A stretch of DNA of 64,000 bases from Anas platyrhynchos (lineage: Eukaryota; Chordata; Aves; Anseriformes; Anatidae): contig NC_092607.1 of assembly GCF_047663525.1 (NCBI RefSeq), forward strand, positions 4,807,001-4,871,000, in the 5' to 3' direction. Shown in pieces: positions 1 to 13,000 of this stretch; positions within the stretch are counted from its first letter, which is position 1, and each line of letters starts with the position of its first letter. The position numbers and the translations under genes were made by a program. A model generated the notes under the pieces. That model was not told the origin of the DNA, made no database searches, and saw only the letters and a program-made list of their open reading frames with translations.

Positions 1-3000
1 CTGGGGGGGTTATTTGCTTTGATTCAGGGGCAGGCCCACGTGCAGCTGGCTTGGCGGCAGCTCGGGACGATGCAGGTGGATGCTCAGGCCACTTCCCTGT
101 GAGGATGCACATTGGAGGTGCAGGAGGAGGCAGGGGGGTCAGCGAGCTTTGCTGCAGTGCTCCCATCCCTGCTTTGTGCTGCAGCACCTTCCTGAGCCTG
201 CAGTCAGCTCCGGGGCTAGGTACGTACCCGTTCCTTCTTCCTACACAACAGGTGAGGCTCGAGTCACTCTCCTAATTCTGGCTGACTTGCTGCACTTTCA
301 GCTTTCTGGCTTGGAGAAGGAGGCAGTTGACAGTGAGTGGGTGCTGCCTTCCCATGGTGAACTGTTGGCTTTTACGTGGTTTCCCTGAGCAGTTACTAAA
401 TCTGTTCTGAAGGGATGACTAACTGAACCAGAGACAGAATTCATTCAGGAGGCAGCCTCGGTTAGCAATCCCGGAAGAAACAAAATAGATGTGAGCTTTT
501 AAATGTTAGGAAGGAGTGTGGAATCCAAAGGGAGGGAGGCTGCAGGCATTTCTAGTGGCTGGGAAAGCCTGCAGCACTTGCACGTTTTCAGCAACATTAC
601 CAGGGAACTGCAGAGCACCTGCATGAAGGGAAAATGGTGCTCCCAGCGCAGCAGCAGCGCCGCAGCCATACCGCAGGAGTGCTCACATGCACTCATTTCA
701 TGCTAGGAGCGGTGCACGTGCTGCAGAAATACCAACTGCATGGAGCTAACAAAGACAACAGCTGACAAGTAGCCCTGAGCTGGGGCTGTTGAGCCAAGAT
801 GTTCCCTGCTATGGGAAAAAAAAAAAAAAAAAAAAAATCAACCTGCCAAGAAGCCATAGCCCCAGATTTTCTCCTCCTCCCATGGTTGTCAGTACTAAGG
901 TGCAGGTGGCATTGTCTTTAACACCCAGCTGCTGCTTCCTACACCCTCATTTTGTCCCATTTCCTTCCGTCCACGGGCCAGAAGAGCTGAGCAGGCAGCC
1001 AGACAAATGCTCTTGGTGTTGGCTGACAGCCCTGACTTGAGAGTTGACAGTTTTTCATTGCATTAATCACTCCGGCAAAATTTAAGAGTCAAAGCAGGAA
1101 ACACCCATCAGCTATTTCCAGGCTGAAAGTGACTTAATTGCCCTTTAATTTAAGAGTCCAGGAAGGCAGCCAACTTGTTTAAAAACTTTAGAACTATCCA
1201 ATGCCATCCATTAAGCACAGCCTGCTCTGCTCCCCTCCAGGCTGTCGCAGCTAAGATCAATACAGCGGAGGGAGCCCGGTGCCCCTGCGTCACCGCAGGA
1301 CGTCCCTGCTGCAGACCTTCCTCCGTGTCACAGCGGGTGCTAAGCTGCACACCCTCCTCTCCTCACCCCGAGAGGCTCACAGGGTCTGGGCCATCACCCA
1401 CTGACCGTGGCGAGGACGATCCTGAAGGCACGGGCCACTTTTTCCCCTCTGCTGCTCCCCGGGGCTGGCTGTGGATGCCTCCTGGGCTCTGCTGCATCGC
1501 TCGCTGGTGTTGGGCTCCCCTGCATGCCTGACCCCTGTTTTTCGAGGGCAGCAGATAGCATTTCCTGAAATGCTGTGACCTGCCCAGGTGCAGTTGGTTA
1601 GCTTAATTCCACCGCTTTGAGACTATTCGCTTAGCTCCAATGGTTAGAAGGAAAGCTCTGATTTAAGTACAACCAAGGTAATCGCTATCCTTCAGGTAAG
1701 GGCTGAAGCCATGGGTATATGCAGACCCGGGGGCTTTCCTAGTACCAGGAGAAAGTGTTTTGCCACAATTAAAATTAAAAAAAAAAAGAACTAAGGCACA
1801 ATTGGTCGTTACTGGTCACCACTCCCAGTGCAGCAAAAGGAGGAATTAGAAGCAGCACCGATGTGATCGGCACTTCTTCAAGCAGTCTGCTCTGATTTTG
1901 GTCTCCCTGCACTCACCCCCCTGGGATCAGGGCTGCAGAGCCAGGCGGGACGGGTCCCAGGAGCGCTGCCAGCGAGGAGTTTCTGCTTCCTATGGATCCC
2001 CTCCTGCCAAACCTCCGGCATTTCCCACAACCAGCCGGGTGCACAGAGCACCCTCAGGGTGTCTGAATGCTGCTGAAGGAAGAAAAGCTTTTAAAAGTAC
2101 CGAAGTTTACTTTGTCTCTAGGAGTTGTCCAATTCTCAGCTGCGTGAAATAGCTGAGTAAGGTCACTCCTTCACTGCCGGTCCCTGGAGGTAAAATACTC
2201 TCTCCCTCATCCATCATTTTTTGAGTGTGGAGAGCCGCTTTTGGAGACATAACCTGATAAAGTGCTTAATTGATTTACCCGCTGTACCAAAGGAAAACAG
2301 TCACTCAGGAAACTGATTAGGGCTTAGCAGGAGAGCACCAATTTCCTACCGGCCTTGGGAACAGTGAGACAGAGCCGTCCTGGCAGCCCACCCTGCGTGG
2401 CAGTGCCTCGATGGCGCACGCTGGCGCTGGGCACCTTCCTGCGCCGCCTGCTCCCAGCGCTGCAGAGCTCCGGCACCGCCAGCTCTATCTGCAGAGCAGT
2501 GGGAGGACTTTCCCGGTTGCTCATCGCCATACAAATCTGAACGTTTTCGCAGGAGGCTAAAAAAAGAAAAGTCCTTTGTGGTTTGCCCCCAGGCAGCCCC
2601 TCGGGGCAGCCGTCGAATGCAGCAGCTGTGGAGGGTCCCTCGGGAGGCACGGCTGGCTTCTAACCACCAGGTTAGGGAAGTGTTTGCCTCGGAAAGATTT
2701 GTAGAATGGGGATTTTTTTATTATTATTCCAAATGAAAAAACTCTCAAAGGAATAAAGATTAAACTCGGGGTTTAATCCTCCCCTCCCACCTTGCTGCGG
2801 GGTGCAGGTGCCGTGCTGGGAGCAGCACTGAGACGTCCCCTCCCTCATTTTGGAGGCCACGAGCGGCACCAGCAGCCACCTCAGCCTCTTATGCTGCCTC
2901 CAGGGAAGAGGATGAAGCCCAAGCAGCACCAGAGCCCAGACTTCACCCCTACAGAACAGGGAGAGCTGGCTCCCAAAGAGCTGGCGGCGTGCTGGGGGGC

Positions 3001-3684
3001 ACCTTTTGTAGAAGCCTCTGCTCTGGAGAAAAAAACAAGGCAGCCTGGGGGGGGCTTCGTGCTGCCAACCCCTCCCTGGTGGCACAACACACCCTGGCGG
3101 GCCTCTTGGAACTGAATCTTCCTTTAAAGTCTGCCCTTCATACCTCCAGACCAAAACACAGCCCCTGAGGGGCCAAAGTTAGTTTCCTAAAACCCAAGTG
3201 TTTTATAGGGGAAATGGTGGCCAGAGGCTGCTCCCCAGCTCCCAGCGCTGCCAGCTTTGCTCTCGTGCCCCGTGGCACTGCTGATCCCGTGCATCCCATC
3301 TCTGCACGTTCCTGCTTCCCAGATTTAGTGGGTCTGTGATGGATAGGATGAAGGAGCTGTGGATGGGGCAAGATGTTTGCTTGGGCAATCATCATTTCGA
3401 ACGTTAATTGCCATCCCTTCTTTCTGCCAGCCACCCTGCGCCCCCCCTGCCTGCCACGCATCCGTGCTGCTCCTCCGGGAGTCCTGCAGCCCAAAATTGC
3501 TCCCCCCAGCCCCTGGGATGCTGCTTCGGCAGCCGTGATGGGAGATGGCAGAGGGGCACCACAGCCTGCTGCAGGAATCGCTCTGCAAGTGGCCTGGCAG
3601 CTCCTGGGGGCTGATCCCACCTTCCTTCTGCCCCTGCCCCAAACCCATGGATTAATGGGGCACGAAACAGAGCCAGCCTCCGAG
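1..3684. other. Intergenic, no gene recognised
   Basis: No open frame here resembles a known protein or has a convincing start and splice structure. There is a poly(A) run at about 817-838 and a shorter A run near 1780. By synteny STK4 would lie to the left on the plus strand, but its C-terminal SARAH-domain exon is not visible, so at most its 3' untranslated region or flank could be present. Confidence 0.6.
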
Positions 3685-5073
3685 GTGGGTCACTCAGGTC
3701 TTTAATAAAATATACCGTATGCATCCCATGCATAGATAGAAAATTAATTTACATGCTCTTTTAATTATTTGCATAATGCTTCTTAGTTAATACAGGTAAT
3801 TTAGTCTTCACATTTTTTTTTTTTTTGTACATTTTGCTACTGGGGTATTCATGGAGAGAAGGGGGAACTCCTTCCTTTGTTCAAGTAACGGTGCAGCGGG
3901 AGCTGGTCCGGGGCGGGTGGTGAGCGCGGGGCCGACCACGGCACGGCCGTACTGGAAGACTCGATGGTGCCGGGAGCGTGGGCACCTCCATGCCCTGCTG
4001 CTCCCCAGGGATCCCCTGGTCCCACCTGAGCTCAGGGCAGCTGGACCCGCACGGTTTTGTCTTTTATCCCCGTGGTCAGCAGGTGGCTGTGGCAGAGCTG
4101 TCACCAACCACGGTGGTCCCCACGCGGTGCCCTTTGTGCCAGCCAGGACGGCCGGTGGCAAGCACCAGGATCCAGGTGGCTGTGGCCGTCCTGTAGCCAT
4201 CGGAGTAATTTGGGGCTTGCTGGGCACACTCCTGTGTGCACGAAAATCCTGCACGATTTCCAAACAGAGAATGGGGGGGTCAAGGAAAAGCTCCGTAGAG
4301 AGTTAGTGCTGTGCTGGGAACAACCCCAAACATGTGCAGCTGAATCAGGGGCTGCATGGGACAGGGGTGTCCCCCCTGCCCAGCTGAGAGGGGCTCGGGC
4401 AGGGAGGTGACAAGGAGCAGCACGAGGTCCCCTCTGTCCTGCTGGGGCTGCCTCCTCTGCAAAGGGGGTGCTCAGCTCCCTGTGGGGATGGAGGCGATGC
4501 CCCCCGGCTCCTGGCACTGCTGCTGCCCCTGCCTGGCCCCAGGGCAGGGGGACGAGGCGGGGGGGTGAGGCTGGGGAGCAGGGCAGGTGTCAAATCCCTC
4601 GGGCTTTGTTCATCACCCCAGCATGGCAGCTCCTCCAGCACTGGAAACCAGGAGCACGCGGCAGTGGCCAAGGCAGCTTCTTGGTGCCCAGGAGCATCCC
4701 TCGTGTCCGCTCCCCAGCAGCCCGTTGCAGGCACTCTGCCTCCTCTCTGCTGCGTGGGCCGGGTGCCAGCAGCAGCAGCAGCAGCTCTGGAACGACCGCC
4801 ATGCCCTAAATGACTTTAGGATGGAGGAGCACCACCCTTCATGCACCCAGAGCAGCGCCTGTTCGGGGTCACCCACTTTTCTTTTCTCCCCTCTCCCTTC
4901 CTGTCCCCTGGCTGGGGTACATCCAGCTGAGACGCACCCAAAGCTCCCCAGCTGCTGCCTCCCACTGCCCCGGGGCTGGCAGCAGCCGGTGGGCACCGTC
5001 CCCAGCCCCTCCTGTCCCCTGTGTGGGGCTGGGAGATGGGGAAGCCCGGCCCCTCCGCCACGTCCCGGGGGGC
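3685..5073 (-). other. KCNS1: Probable KCNS1 3' untranslated region
   Basis: This is the sequence downstream of the KCNS1 stop codon on the minus strand. It has no other gene. An AT-rich stretch at about 3,700-3,840 holds minus-strand ATTAAA hexamers at 3701-3706 and 3760-3765, which could be polyadenylation signals. I saw no canonical AATAAA on the minus strand before about 2.72 kb. The end of the transcript is an inference. Confidence 0.3.
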
Positions 5074-8000
5074 TCAGGGGGCGGGCAGGACGCCGGGGGT
5101 CAGACCGCGGCGGTCGGGGCTGCCTCTGCCCAGGGAGGTTTCGCTCAGCGCCTCCGAGTCCCGGTCGTGGCTGGAGCAGCTCTCTGTGTCCTCGGGGTCT
5201 TTCTTCTCGCTGTTCCTCACGGCAGCCTCCAGCGCCTTCTGCTTGCGGTAGAAGTGGGAGAACTTGTTGAAGATGATGGTGATGGGCAGTGCCACCACCA
5301 GGATGCCCCCCAGGATGCAGCCCGAGGCGGCCAGCTTGCCCGCCACCGTGACGGGCACCACGTCGCCGTAGCCCACCGTGGTCATGCTGACCGTGCCCCA
5401 CCACCAGCACGCCGGGATGGTGTCGAAGCCGACGTCCTCCTCCTTCTCCGCGGTGTAGGCCACGCCGGAGAAGACGGAGACCCCCACGGCCAGGTAGAGC
5501 AGCAGGATGCCCACCTCCCGGTAGCTGTGCTGGAAGGCAAAGCGGGGTGACGATGAGCGAGGACCGTCGTGGGCAGGGTGCTGGGGCACCACAGCACAAA
5601 CACGGCCCCCGTGCAGCCCCCTGCACACCTCCACGGGCATCTCGCGGGCATCACTGCGCAGTGGCAGCACTTGGGAGTTAAACACAGGGTGGGGAACACG
5701 GGGGGAGAGTGAGAGCAGCCTCGGGTGGGCTCAGGGTCTGGGTACATGGGTGGCCGGGAAGCCAGCCCCTGGCACCCCCATGGGGACAGGGCAGCCAGGA
5801 GGGGAGCCCAGCCCTGTGCTTCCCACCGAGGGGTCCTGCTGCAGACGCTGTGCCCCAGCTCCAGCCTGATCTGGGCTAGCAGCATCCAGACACATTTTCC
5901 TTTTATCTTGGCAGGTCCCCAGGAAGCACCGGACCAGCAGGCTCTGAGCAAGGTGATTTTGTATTTTCCTGCTGCTGGCGGTGTGCGAGCACAAGGAGGA
6001 CAGGTGCCTCTGCTGCAGCCTCGGCTCTGCCTCCAGCTCCTGTCCCAGCCCCGGCTGGCCCCACCGCCTGCCCCTCCGGCACCCCTCCCCATCTGTGGAG
6101 CCCAGCAGGATTTTGCTCATATTCTGCCCAATTCTGTCCCCTGAAGCCTCACCGCTGGGGACATTCCAACCCTGGGGCTCTCGGTGACTTTAACCCGTGT
6201 CCAACCCTGCTACAGGACACCAGGGATGCTACAGGAACACGCAGCTGTTGTGCTGGGGGAGTTGTTTTATAGAAACTGCTCTTTTGGAGATAATTCCATC
6301 TCCTTTTTGGGAGGCTCAAAGCAAGACCAACTGCTCTGCCTCAGCACCGGTGTGAAGCGACGCAGCCCCGCTCATCGGATCCGCCTGGGATCCATCCAGC
6401 ACCAGCCCGGGCTGGCCCCAGCACCCATCCCCACGGGCACTGCGCCCCTGGCTCACTGGGGACACCCAAACTGGGGACAGGGGGTGGTGGCAGTGGGACA
6501 GACGGACGGACAGCAGGGGTGTGCAACGGGGTAAGAGCAAACAGCAGCTCACAGGGCTGAGCCCATGCTGCAGTTCTGTCCCTGTCTGGTCACCACAAGC
6601 AAATTTCTTGGATGTTTTTGCCCGCTGATCGGCCAACTCGCTCCTCTCATCTTTTGGGGAAAGGAAATCAGAGCTCTGATTATATTATTTTTTTCAGTCT
6701 CCCAACAGCCAAAGAATGCTTTACTGGAGACCACATAATGACTAAACGAAACATTTGAGCAAAACAAACAGCAGAAGACATGGGAAAAGAGCTTCTGTGG
6801 TCAAGGCAAGGCATAAAGGAGGTGGATTCATTGCAGGGAGCACGAAGACTTTGCTTGTACTGCTGGCAGAAGCTGCTCAGCTAATGCCAGTAACACCAAG
6901 GGAAATAACACCCTCCTCCTCCGCCGTCACCTGTGGCTGCAAATGCCCAAGAGAAACACCAAGAGCTCCTGGGGAAGGACAAAGAGCCCCGAGCCTCACA
7001 GCTGGATCAGCTGGCCACGAGAGGCTTATTTCTGTATGGAGTTTACCCGCTGCTGGGGGGCGGCCAGCACCGAGCCCCCAGCTGGGAGGCGCACCCGCTG
7101 TCACGGGTGTTGGTGCAGGGCAGGAGGAGCAGGGACGTGTGGGAAGGCTGCCACCAAATCAAATGCCCCCTGGATCATCTGCAGAGTGCTGAGTTCACGC
7201 TGCACAAAGGGCAGAAATCCCTCTGCTAACACCCCTGTGGCAGGGCAGCAACTCCTCGCCGGGCCAGAGCCATCGCCCCGCTTCCCGGCCGCCAGCAGGC
7301 TTTGCTCCTCCGCTGCTGCTGCTTTGTGCTCGTGCAGGAGGAAGTAAATTACGATGAACACGGCGTTGTAATTTATGTGCCCAGTAAATCACAGCACCAG
7401 GCAGCTGCGGCAGCCTTGTGTCGCTCACCCCCTGCTGCTGGCGCTGCCCGAGGATGTGCAGCGAGCCCGGCAGAGCCCAGCAGAGCCCGGCAGCCCCTGC
7501 CCTGCCCTGCCCTGCGTGTTGTTCCTGCTCCCGTGGAGCACAGGAAAGGTTCGGGGAGCCCTTCCCACCTGGAAGGTTTGATTTAAATTCTGTGAGCTGC
7601 TTTAGGTGTGCGTGCCGCTTGCTCATTGCTCGTCCAAGGTGGGTTTTCAGGAACAAGGGTGCTGTGCGTAGGGCTGCAGGTGCCTTTGTTTCAAACAGTG
7701 CTCCCTGGACCCCATTCTCCTCCCCAGCCATGCTCAAGAGTTGATTTTTTTTCTACCCAGCCCTATGGAGCGGGGCCAGCCCTGGCCGCCAAGCCCTGCT
7801 GACACCAGGACATCCCGTGCCAGCACCACGGGGTCCCCAGCCTGAGAACCAGCGTGGTGCTTTGGAAGTGGGGCCAGAGGCAGCCCCAGGAGGAGCGAAG
7901 GTGTCTGTGCGAGTGGTGTCCTCCCCGTGTGCAGCTCGAGCATCTGCTGCCACACTTGGTGGGCCTGGCGACTGGCCTGGGGGTTTCTCTTGAGTTGGTC

Positions 8001-9816
8001 ACCAAGAAGCAGAGAAAATCAAAGGCTGGGCTAGCTGGACCCTGCAGCACCTGGATTTTGAGGTGAGGGGATGGCTTCAGCCTCCCCAACACACTGGCTG
8101 AGCCACACATCACCCTTGGCATGAGGAGGCTGGAGGGACTGTGGGGACAGCAGAGACTGATGGGGGGCAGCTGAGCTGCAGCGATGGAGGTTGGGGACAT
8201 GGGACCAGGCTGGTGAGGGTCTCATGACAGCTTCATGCCTCAAAACCTGTCACAGTGGCTCTCACCAGGCCCTCCCAGGTGCTGGGAGGGTGCTCTGGTG
8301 AGCCTCAGGGCACGATGTGAAGCCTGGGGACCTTTCCTCAAATGTGTGTGGGTGCCACCTCCCAGTGTGCCAGGGGCCTGGGGCACTCTCAGCACCCCTT
8401 CATCCAGCTTGTCCTCCTGAGGGCCTGGTCCTGAGGCCAGCTTCCCCCAGCCCTGCATGCTCTGCGGTGTCACAGGGCGGCTCCTGGTGGTCCCAGACCC
8501 CGTGGCTATCCCAGTGAGGTGTCCTGGTGGGATGTCACCACCTCTGCACGGCTCATTCTGCTCCGACACTGGGTATGGTGCTGGCCCACCACGGTGGGGC
8601 TGAAACCATGGAGGCACCAAGTTTCCAAGTGTCAGGGTCAATTCCTGTTTGCTCTGGGGGTGTGCACAAGGGGCACTCGTGCAGCACCCTCACACTGCTT
8701 TGGCACACCCCACAGCCCAACCCTCCGCCACAAACAAGCTCTCACACACCACCCAGAGCTGGAAAACCACTGGGAATGGGCACCTCTGCATCTCCCGGCC
8801 ATCCCAGAGCTGATAGTAAGGGTAGGTATGGAGATAGGGAGCCCATTTACCTTCAAGGTGGCCCCCAGCGACCTCAGCCCTGTGGAGTGCCGAGCCAGCT
8901 TCAGCACCCGGAATATCCTCATGAGCCGAAAGACCTGCACCACCTTGCCCAGGTTGCCCAGCTCCGAGTCGCTGCCCATGGTCAGGTCCACCAAGAGGGT
9001 GAAGTAGAAGGGCAGCACTGAGACGATGTCGATCAGGTTCAGGGGGTGCTTGAAGAACTTCTTGGGGTTGGGGGAGAGCAGGAGGCGGGAGGACACCTCG
9101 AAGGTGAACCAGGAGATGCAGAAATACTCCAGTTTGTGCAGGACGGCTTCGTCGAGCACGTTGCCGGCCTCGTCCGCCTCCTGGTACTCGGGCATGCTGT
9201 GGATGCACATGGTGGCGATGGAGACCAGCACCACGCTGATGGACACGAAGCTGAAGAGCTTGCTGGGGATGGAGTAGCCGGGGTTCTCCATGGTGAGCCA
9301 GAGGCGCTTGCGCGCGTTGCCGCAGCGCAGCGTGCTGTAGCGCAGCAGCTCGTGGTTGATGTCGGAGATCTCATCTGGGGACGTGTCCACGCTGCTCACC
9401 TCGCTCTCCTCGTCCCAGTTGTGGTGCCGGCCCTCCAGCTTGCGCTCGTGGTAGCGGTAGCTGCAGCAGGAGTCCAGGAAGAACTCGTTGATGCCCCAGT
9501 ACTCGATCTCCTGGCAGAAGGAGAAGACGCAGAGCTCCTCCATGACGTGCAGCTTCCCCGTCTGGTAGAAGTGCAGCACGTAGAGGAAGAAGCCGGGGTT
9601 TCGGTCGAAGTAGAACTCCCTGGCGCTCACGTCGTAGTCATCGCAGAGCTGCAGGATGGACTCCTCCGAGTCGCAGGACAGCAGGCGCCCCAGGCGGGTG
9701 TCGGGGAACTTGGAGAGGGCGCTGGAGCTGAGCCGCCGCCTCAGCCCCCCCACGTTGATGTTGATAACGTCCTCCTCGAAGCCGGGACCCCAGTAGGTTA
9801 AGGTCTTGTTGACCAT
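5074..9816 (-). CDS. KCNS1: KCNS1, silent voltage-gated potassium channel subunit Kv9.1
   Basis: Two coding exons: 9816..8851 (residues 1-322) and 5529..5074 (323-473, stop included), joined in phase 0 with GT and AG at the borders. The T1 tetramerisation domain covers about residues 18-120 and keeps the non-Shaker zinc motif HX5CX20CC (H90, C96, C117, C118). S1 to S3 lie near 185-206, 227-248 and 257-278. S4 near 289-310 carries few arginines. S5 is near 328-346, the filter TVGYGD is at 373-378 and S6 near 390-412. S6 has PIT where conducting Kv channels have PxP, a mark of silent subunits. Family knowledge: Kv9.1 makes no current alone and modifies Kv2 channels at the neuronal plasma membrane. 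Upstream of the ATG is an AG acceptor (exon starts at 9842), so at least one non-coding exon lies further upstream. Human KCNS1 is longer (about 526 residues); the N terminus here is shorter. KCNS2 is a poorer match. Confidence 0.95.
5530..8850 (-). other. KCNS1 intron between the coding exons
   Basis: This 3.3-kb intron starts with GT beside the SLGATLK codons and ends with CAG before HSYREVG. I recognise no exon, RNA gene or mobile element inside it. Confidence 0.8.
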
Positions 9817-9842
9817 GATCAGCAGAGCGGGGGCTGGTCCAC

Positions 9843-9987
9843 CTGCGGGCGAGACACAGCTCGAGGGGGCTCGGGGGGGACAAGAGGTCCCTGGGGGTGA
9901 GGGGGTGCTCACGTGTGGGACAAAGAGGGGCAGTGGATGGAGGGGAAGGAGCAGCTTTGGGCATTTGTTCTTTGCTGGGGAAGACGG

Positions 9988-10018
<31 letters not shown>

Positions 10019-13000
10019 CAAAACAAAACAAAACAAAACATAACCAAACCTCTTTTTCCAGATGAGGCTTTCCTTCCTTATTTACCTCTTGAAATCTCTC
10101 CCTTTGCAGGTCGCCAGTAGCCTAACGAAGGCAATTTGCTGCATCTCCAGCACCTCGCCTGTGGGGCTTTCCTCCTTCAACCAGGTAATTAGTCACTGGA
10201 GAGAGGATTTATCCCCCAGTGAAAAAATAGATCTTGTGCTGCCCTGCACTCATCAGATTGTGCCAGAGATTTGTAGCCCGACCACCTACATCGCTAATTG
10301 GAACTGGCCAAAAAGTCCTTGGATGGCACGATTTGCCCAGGAGCCGTGGTAGTTTTGCCAAAATCAAAGCGTTTTCACAGGTGTTAGGGAAAATTTCAGA
10401 GGAAGAAGTGTCAAAACAATTCGTCTGCCTGCTTTGTCTCCTCTTGTGTGCTCTGTCACGTAAAATATTAGGATTTATTTTTGTAGTGTTGAAACATAAC
10501 AAAAACATGATTCAGAATCATTGATGACTGAATGAAAGGCCTGTGTATTAGTAGGGAAATAAAAAGGGAAGTTTTGCTTTCTGCCACATTTCTGGGTTTT
10601 ACGGGTTTCAGGGCACTGGGCTTCGCCACACAGCAGCAGCTCCATTCGCTAACGAGCACGAGTTACAACATCTCACAACGAGTAGCATTCGCTACCCTAA
10701 AATGCATTTACCCACCTTGAGCAGAGGTTTGAACTAAGCAGGCGAGCACTGGGTTTGTGCTCTGTCACCTTGGAACCAGAGCTCTCCACCAACCTCTTGG
10801 CCCGTCGCCCTTTCCGGAGGGGCGTGGTGGAGCTCGCAGGGAGCGGTGCCGGGGCTTTGGTGTCCTCAGGAGGGCACCGGGTCTGCTCTCTGAGACCCCC
10901 AAATTGCATTTCTCCTGCAAATCATCTGCTTTGGGAAAATCCCCTTGTTGGCTGTGCCTTGCTCCTGAGCCCTGCTGCACTCACTGTCATTGCTGATGCG
11001 ACTTGTGCAATGCTGGAGCTTTCTTTTAGTGGTTGCAGAGGAATTTGTGACCCCCCTGACCGGCCTGTCTCCGTTCTCAAAGCTTTCCCTCCACAGCTTT
11101 CATCAGCCCATTCTTATTAGAAAAGTCCCTCACCCTCTCCGCCTGGTTTCACCCACGGCAGTTTTCAAACTTTCGGGTGACACAAGGACAGAGGCTGGGG
11201 ACAGGCAGCAGGAGCGGGGGGAAAAGGCACTGCGGGGGTGCTGGGGAGCCCCCAGCCCGGTGGGGCAGCACCTGAGGGCCAAGACATTGAGGTGGCTTCC
11301 CCCACCCCACACTGCTCACCAGACACCTCGAGGGGTTTATGGGGCAAGCACCGAAGGAGGGAAAGGGGGCTATGCACTTTCTGGGGCCTGTGCAGTGACA
11401 TAGAAAAGGTTGGAGGGACCTGCCGGGGTTTTGCATCTGAGCCTGGAGGTCAGAGCTGGAGATGGAGAGGTGATGGAGCCAGGGCTGGAAATAGCCCCCA
11501 GAGGTGGGTTTTTAGGCTGAGTGGGGCTGTGGGTGCAGCAAATGCCAGCTGGGTGCGAAATAGCCCAGCAGAGGCATCTGCTACCTCGCTTGCATCTCGG
11601 CGCCGGGGCTGATAAAGACGCAGGCTGCGCACCACAAGGCAACGCTTCCCCGTGTCTGGAGGAGGCAACTCTTTTGTGCAAAGCCTCCGAGCAAAGTGGA
11701 CTCATCGGCTTTCCTTTCTAAGGGGGGGGGCGAAAAAAAATAAAAGGATCATTTTTTTTTTTAAATGCTTCAGACATGGAAGGGAGAAGAAGGGGCGCAG
11801 GCGCTCCTCCTGTTCAGGGACAAACTGGGATTTCTGTGACAGATCGGCTTTTCCAGGGAAGACATCACACAGCCCATCTGTGGGGTGGGGATGACTAATC
11901 CAGGTTCCTTCCAGAAGGATGCTCATGCAGTCAGGCTGCGCGCACACGCAGGGGCCGTGGGGGTGGGCCCGTGGGCTGCAGCCCGTCCTGCGCCCCCCGA
12001 GCCTCTCCGTGCCCTGTTCTGCAGCCGGGGGGCAAGGCCAGGCCAAACACCACCCCAGGTGGTGGGGACGTGGTTTTGGGGCCGGGATGGGGCAAGCCTG
12101 GGGGTTGTGGATGGGGCTGGCAGCGTGGGGTGAGCCCAAAGCGATGCTCGGGCTCAGCAGGAGCAACTCACACCTTGTGGCTGTGGGTGATGCTTTGCCC
12201 CCATGGCAGGAGGAAAATTCAGGGATGGGCGAGCTTTGGGGTCTGATGGCAAGAGAAAAATGGGTGTCAGGGATGGGCGAGCTTTGGATCCTGGGGAAAT
12301 TCCTCCCTGCTGCACAGGGAGCAGGGCGAGGGGGGTCGCGGACAGAGATTCTCCCTCCTGACGCCTGTTTCTGAACGGAGCGAATTATTGCTGCCCACAC
12401 ACGGCTTTCATCTGGGAATCCAGAGCAGCAATTAATAGTTCTGTAACTCTTTTGCCTGCTCGCTTCATGGCGAGCTCGGCTCAGCCTTGGAGCACCGCCG
12501 AGGCTCGGGCCAGGACCTGTGCACCTGGATCACCAGGGCAGGATCTGTCCCATCGGCGGGGCTGGCGGCTGGGGGACCGGAGCTGGCTTTGGGGAGGTTG
12601 GGTGTGTTGTTTTTTTTCTTTATTTTTTAAATCACAATGGGCAGAGAATCCAAATGTGCCTGTCTGCAGTAACGTGAATTTGCAAAATTGTCTTTTAATC
12701 GCACCGAAATCTCCATAAATGACTGGGAAAACAGAGCAGATCGAGCCAGGCCCTTTGTGATCGATTTTGAGATGTTCTGTGAGCTGTTCGAGGGAAACCG
12801 CCACACACCCAGCAGGAACCATGCACTGGGCATTCAAATGAATACTTATCTCGTGAAGGAAAAAAATCCCTGATATATGCATTTATGACAGTAAAGAAAT
12901 ATTAAAACAGATCAAGCATATCTGTACGAAATGCTGGAAGAGTTTCCCTTGACAACGCATTTTTTTCTGACAGCCTTTCCCAGGGAAGTTCTGTGTATTT

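Noticed and set aside
3702-3707. Plus-strand AATAAA as the end of STK4
   Set aside because: No STK4 coding exon is present to the left in the window, and the same AT-rich site better fits the KCNS1 3' end.
4587-5626. Long overlapping frames on both strands around KCNS1 exon 2 and its flank
   Set aside because: They are GC-rich shadows of the KCNS1 frame or of flanking DNA and have no family resemblance.
8638-10047. Uninterrupted 469-residue frame read as one exon
   Set aside because: Its N terminus translates the (AAAAC)n tract and its C terminus runs past a clear donor after SLGATLK; only 9816..8851 is coding.
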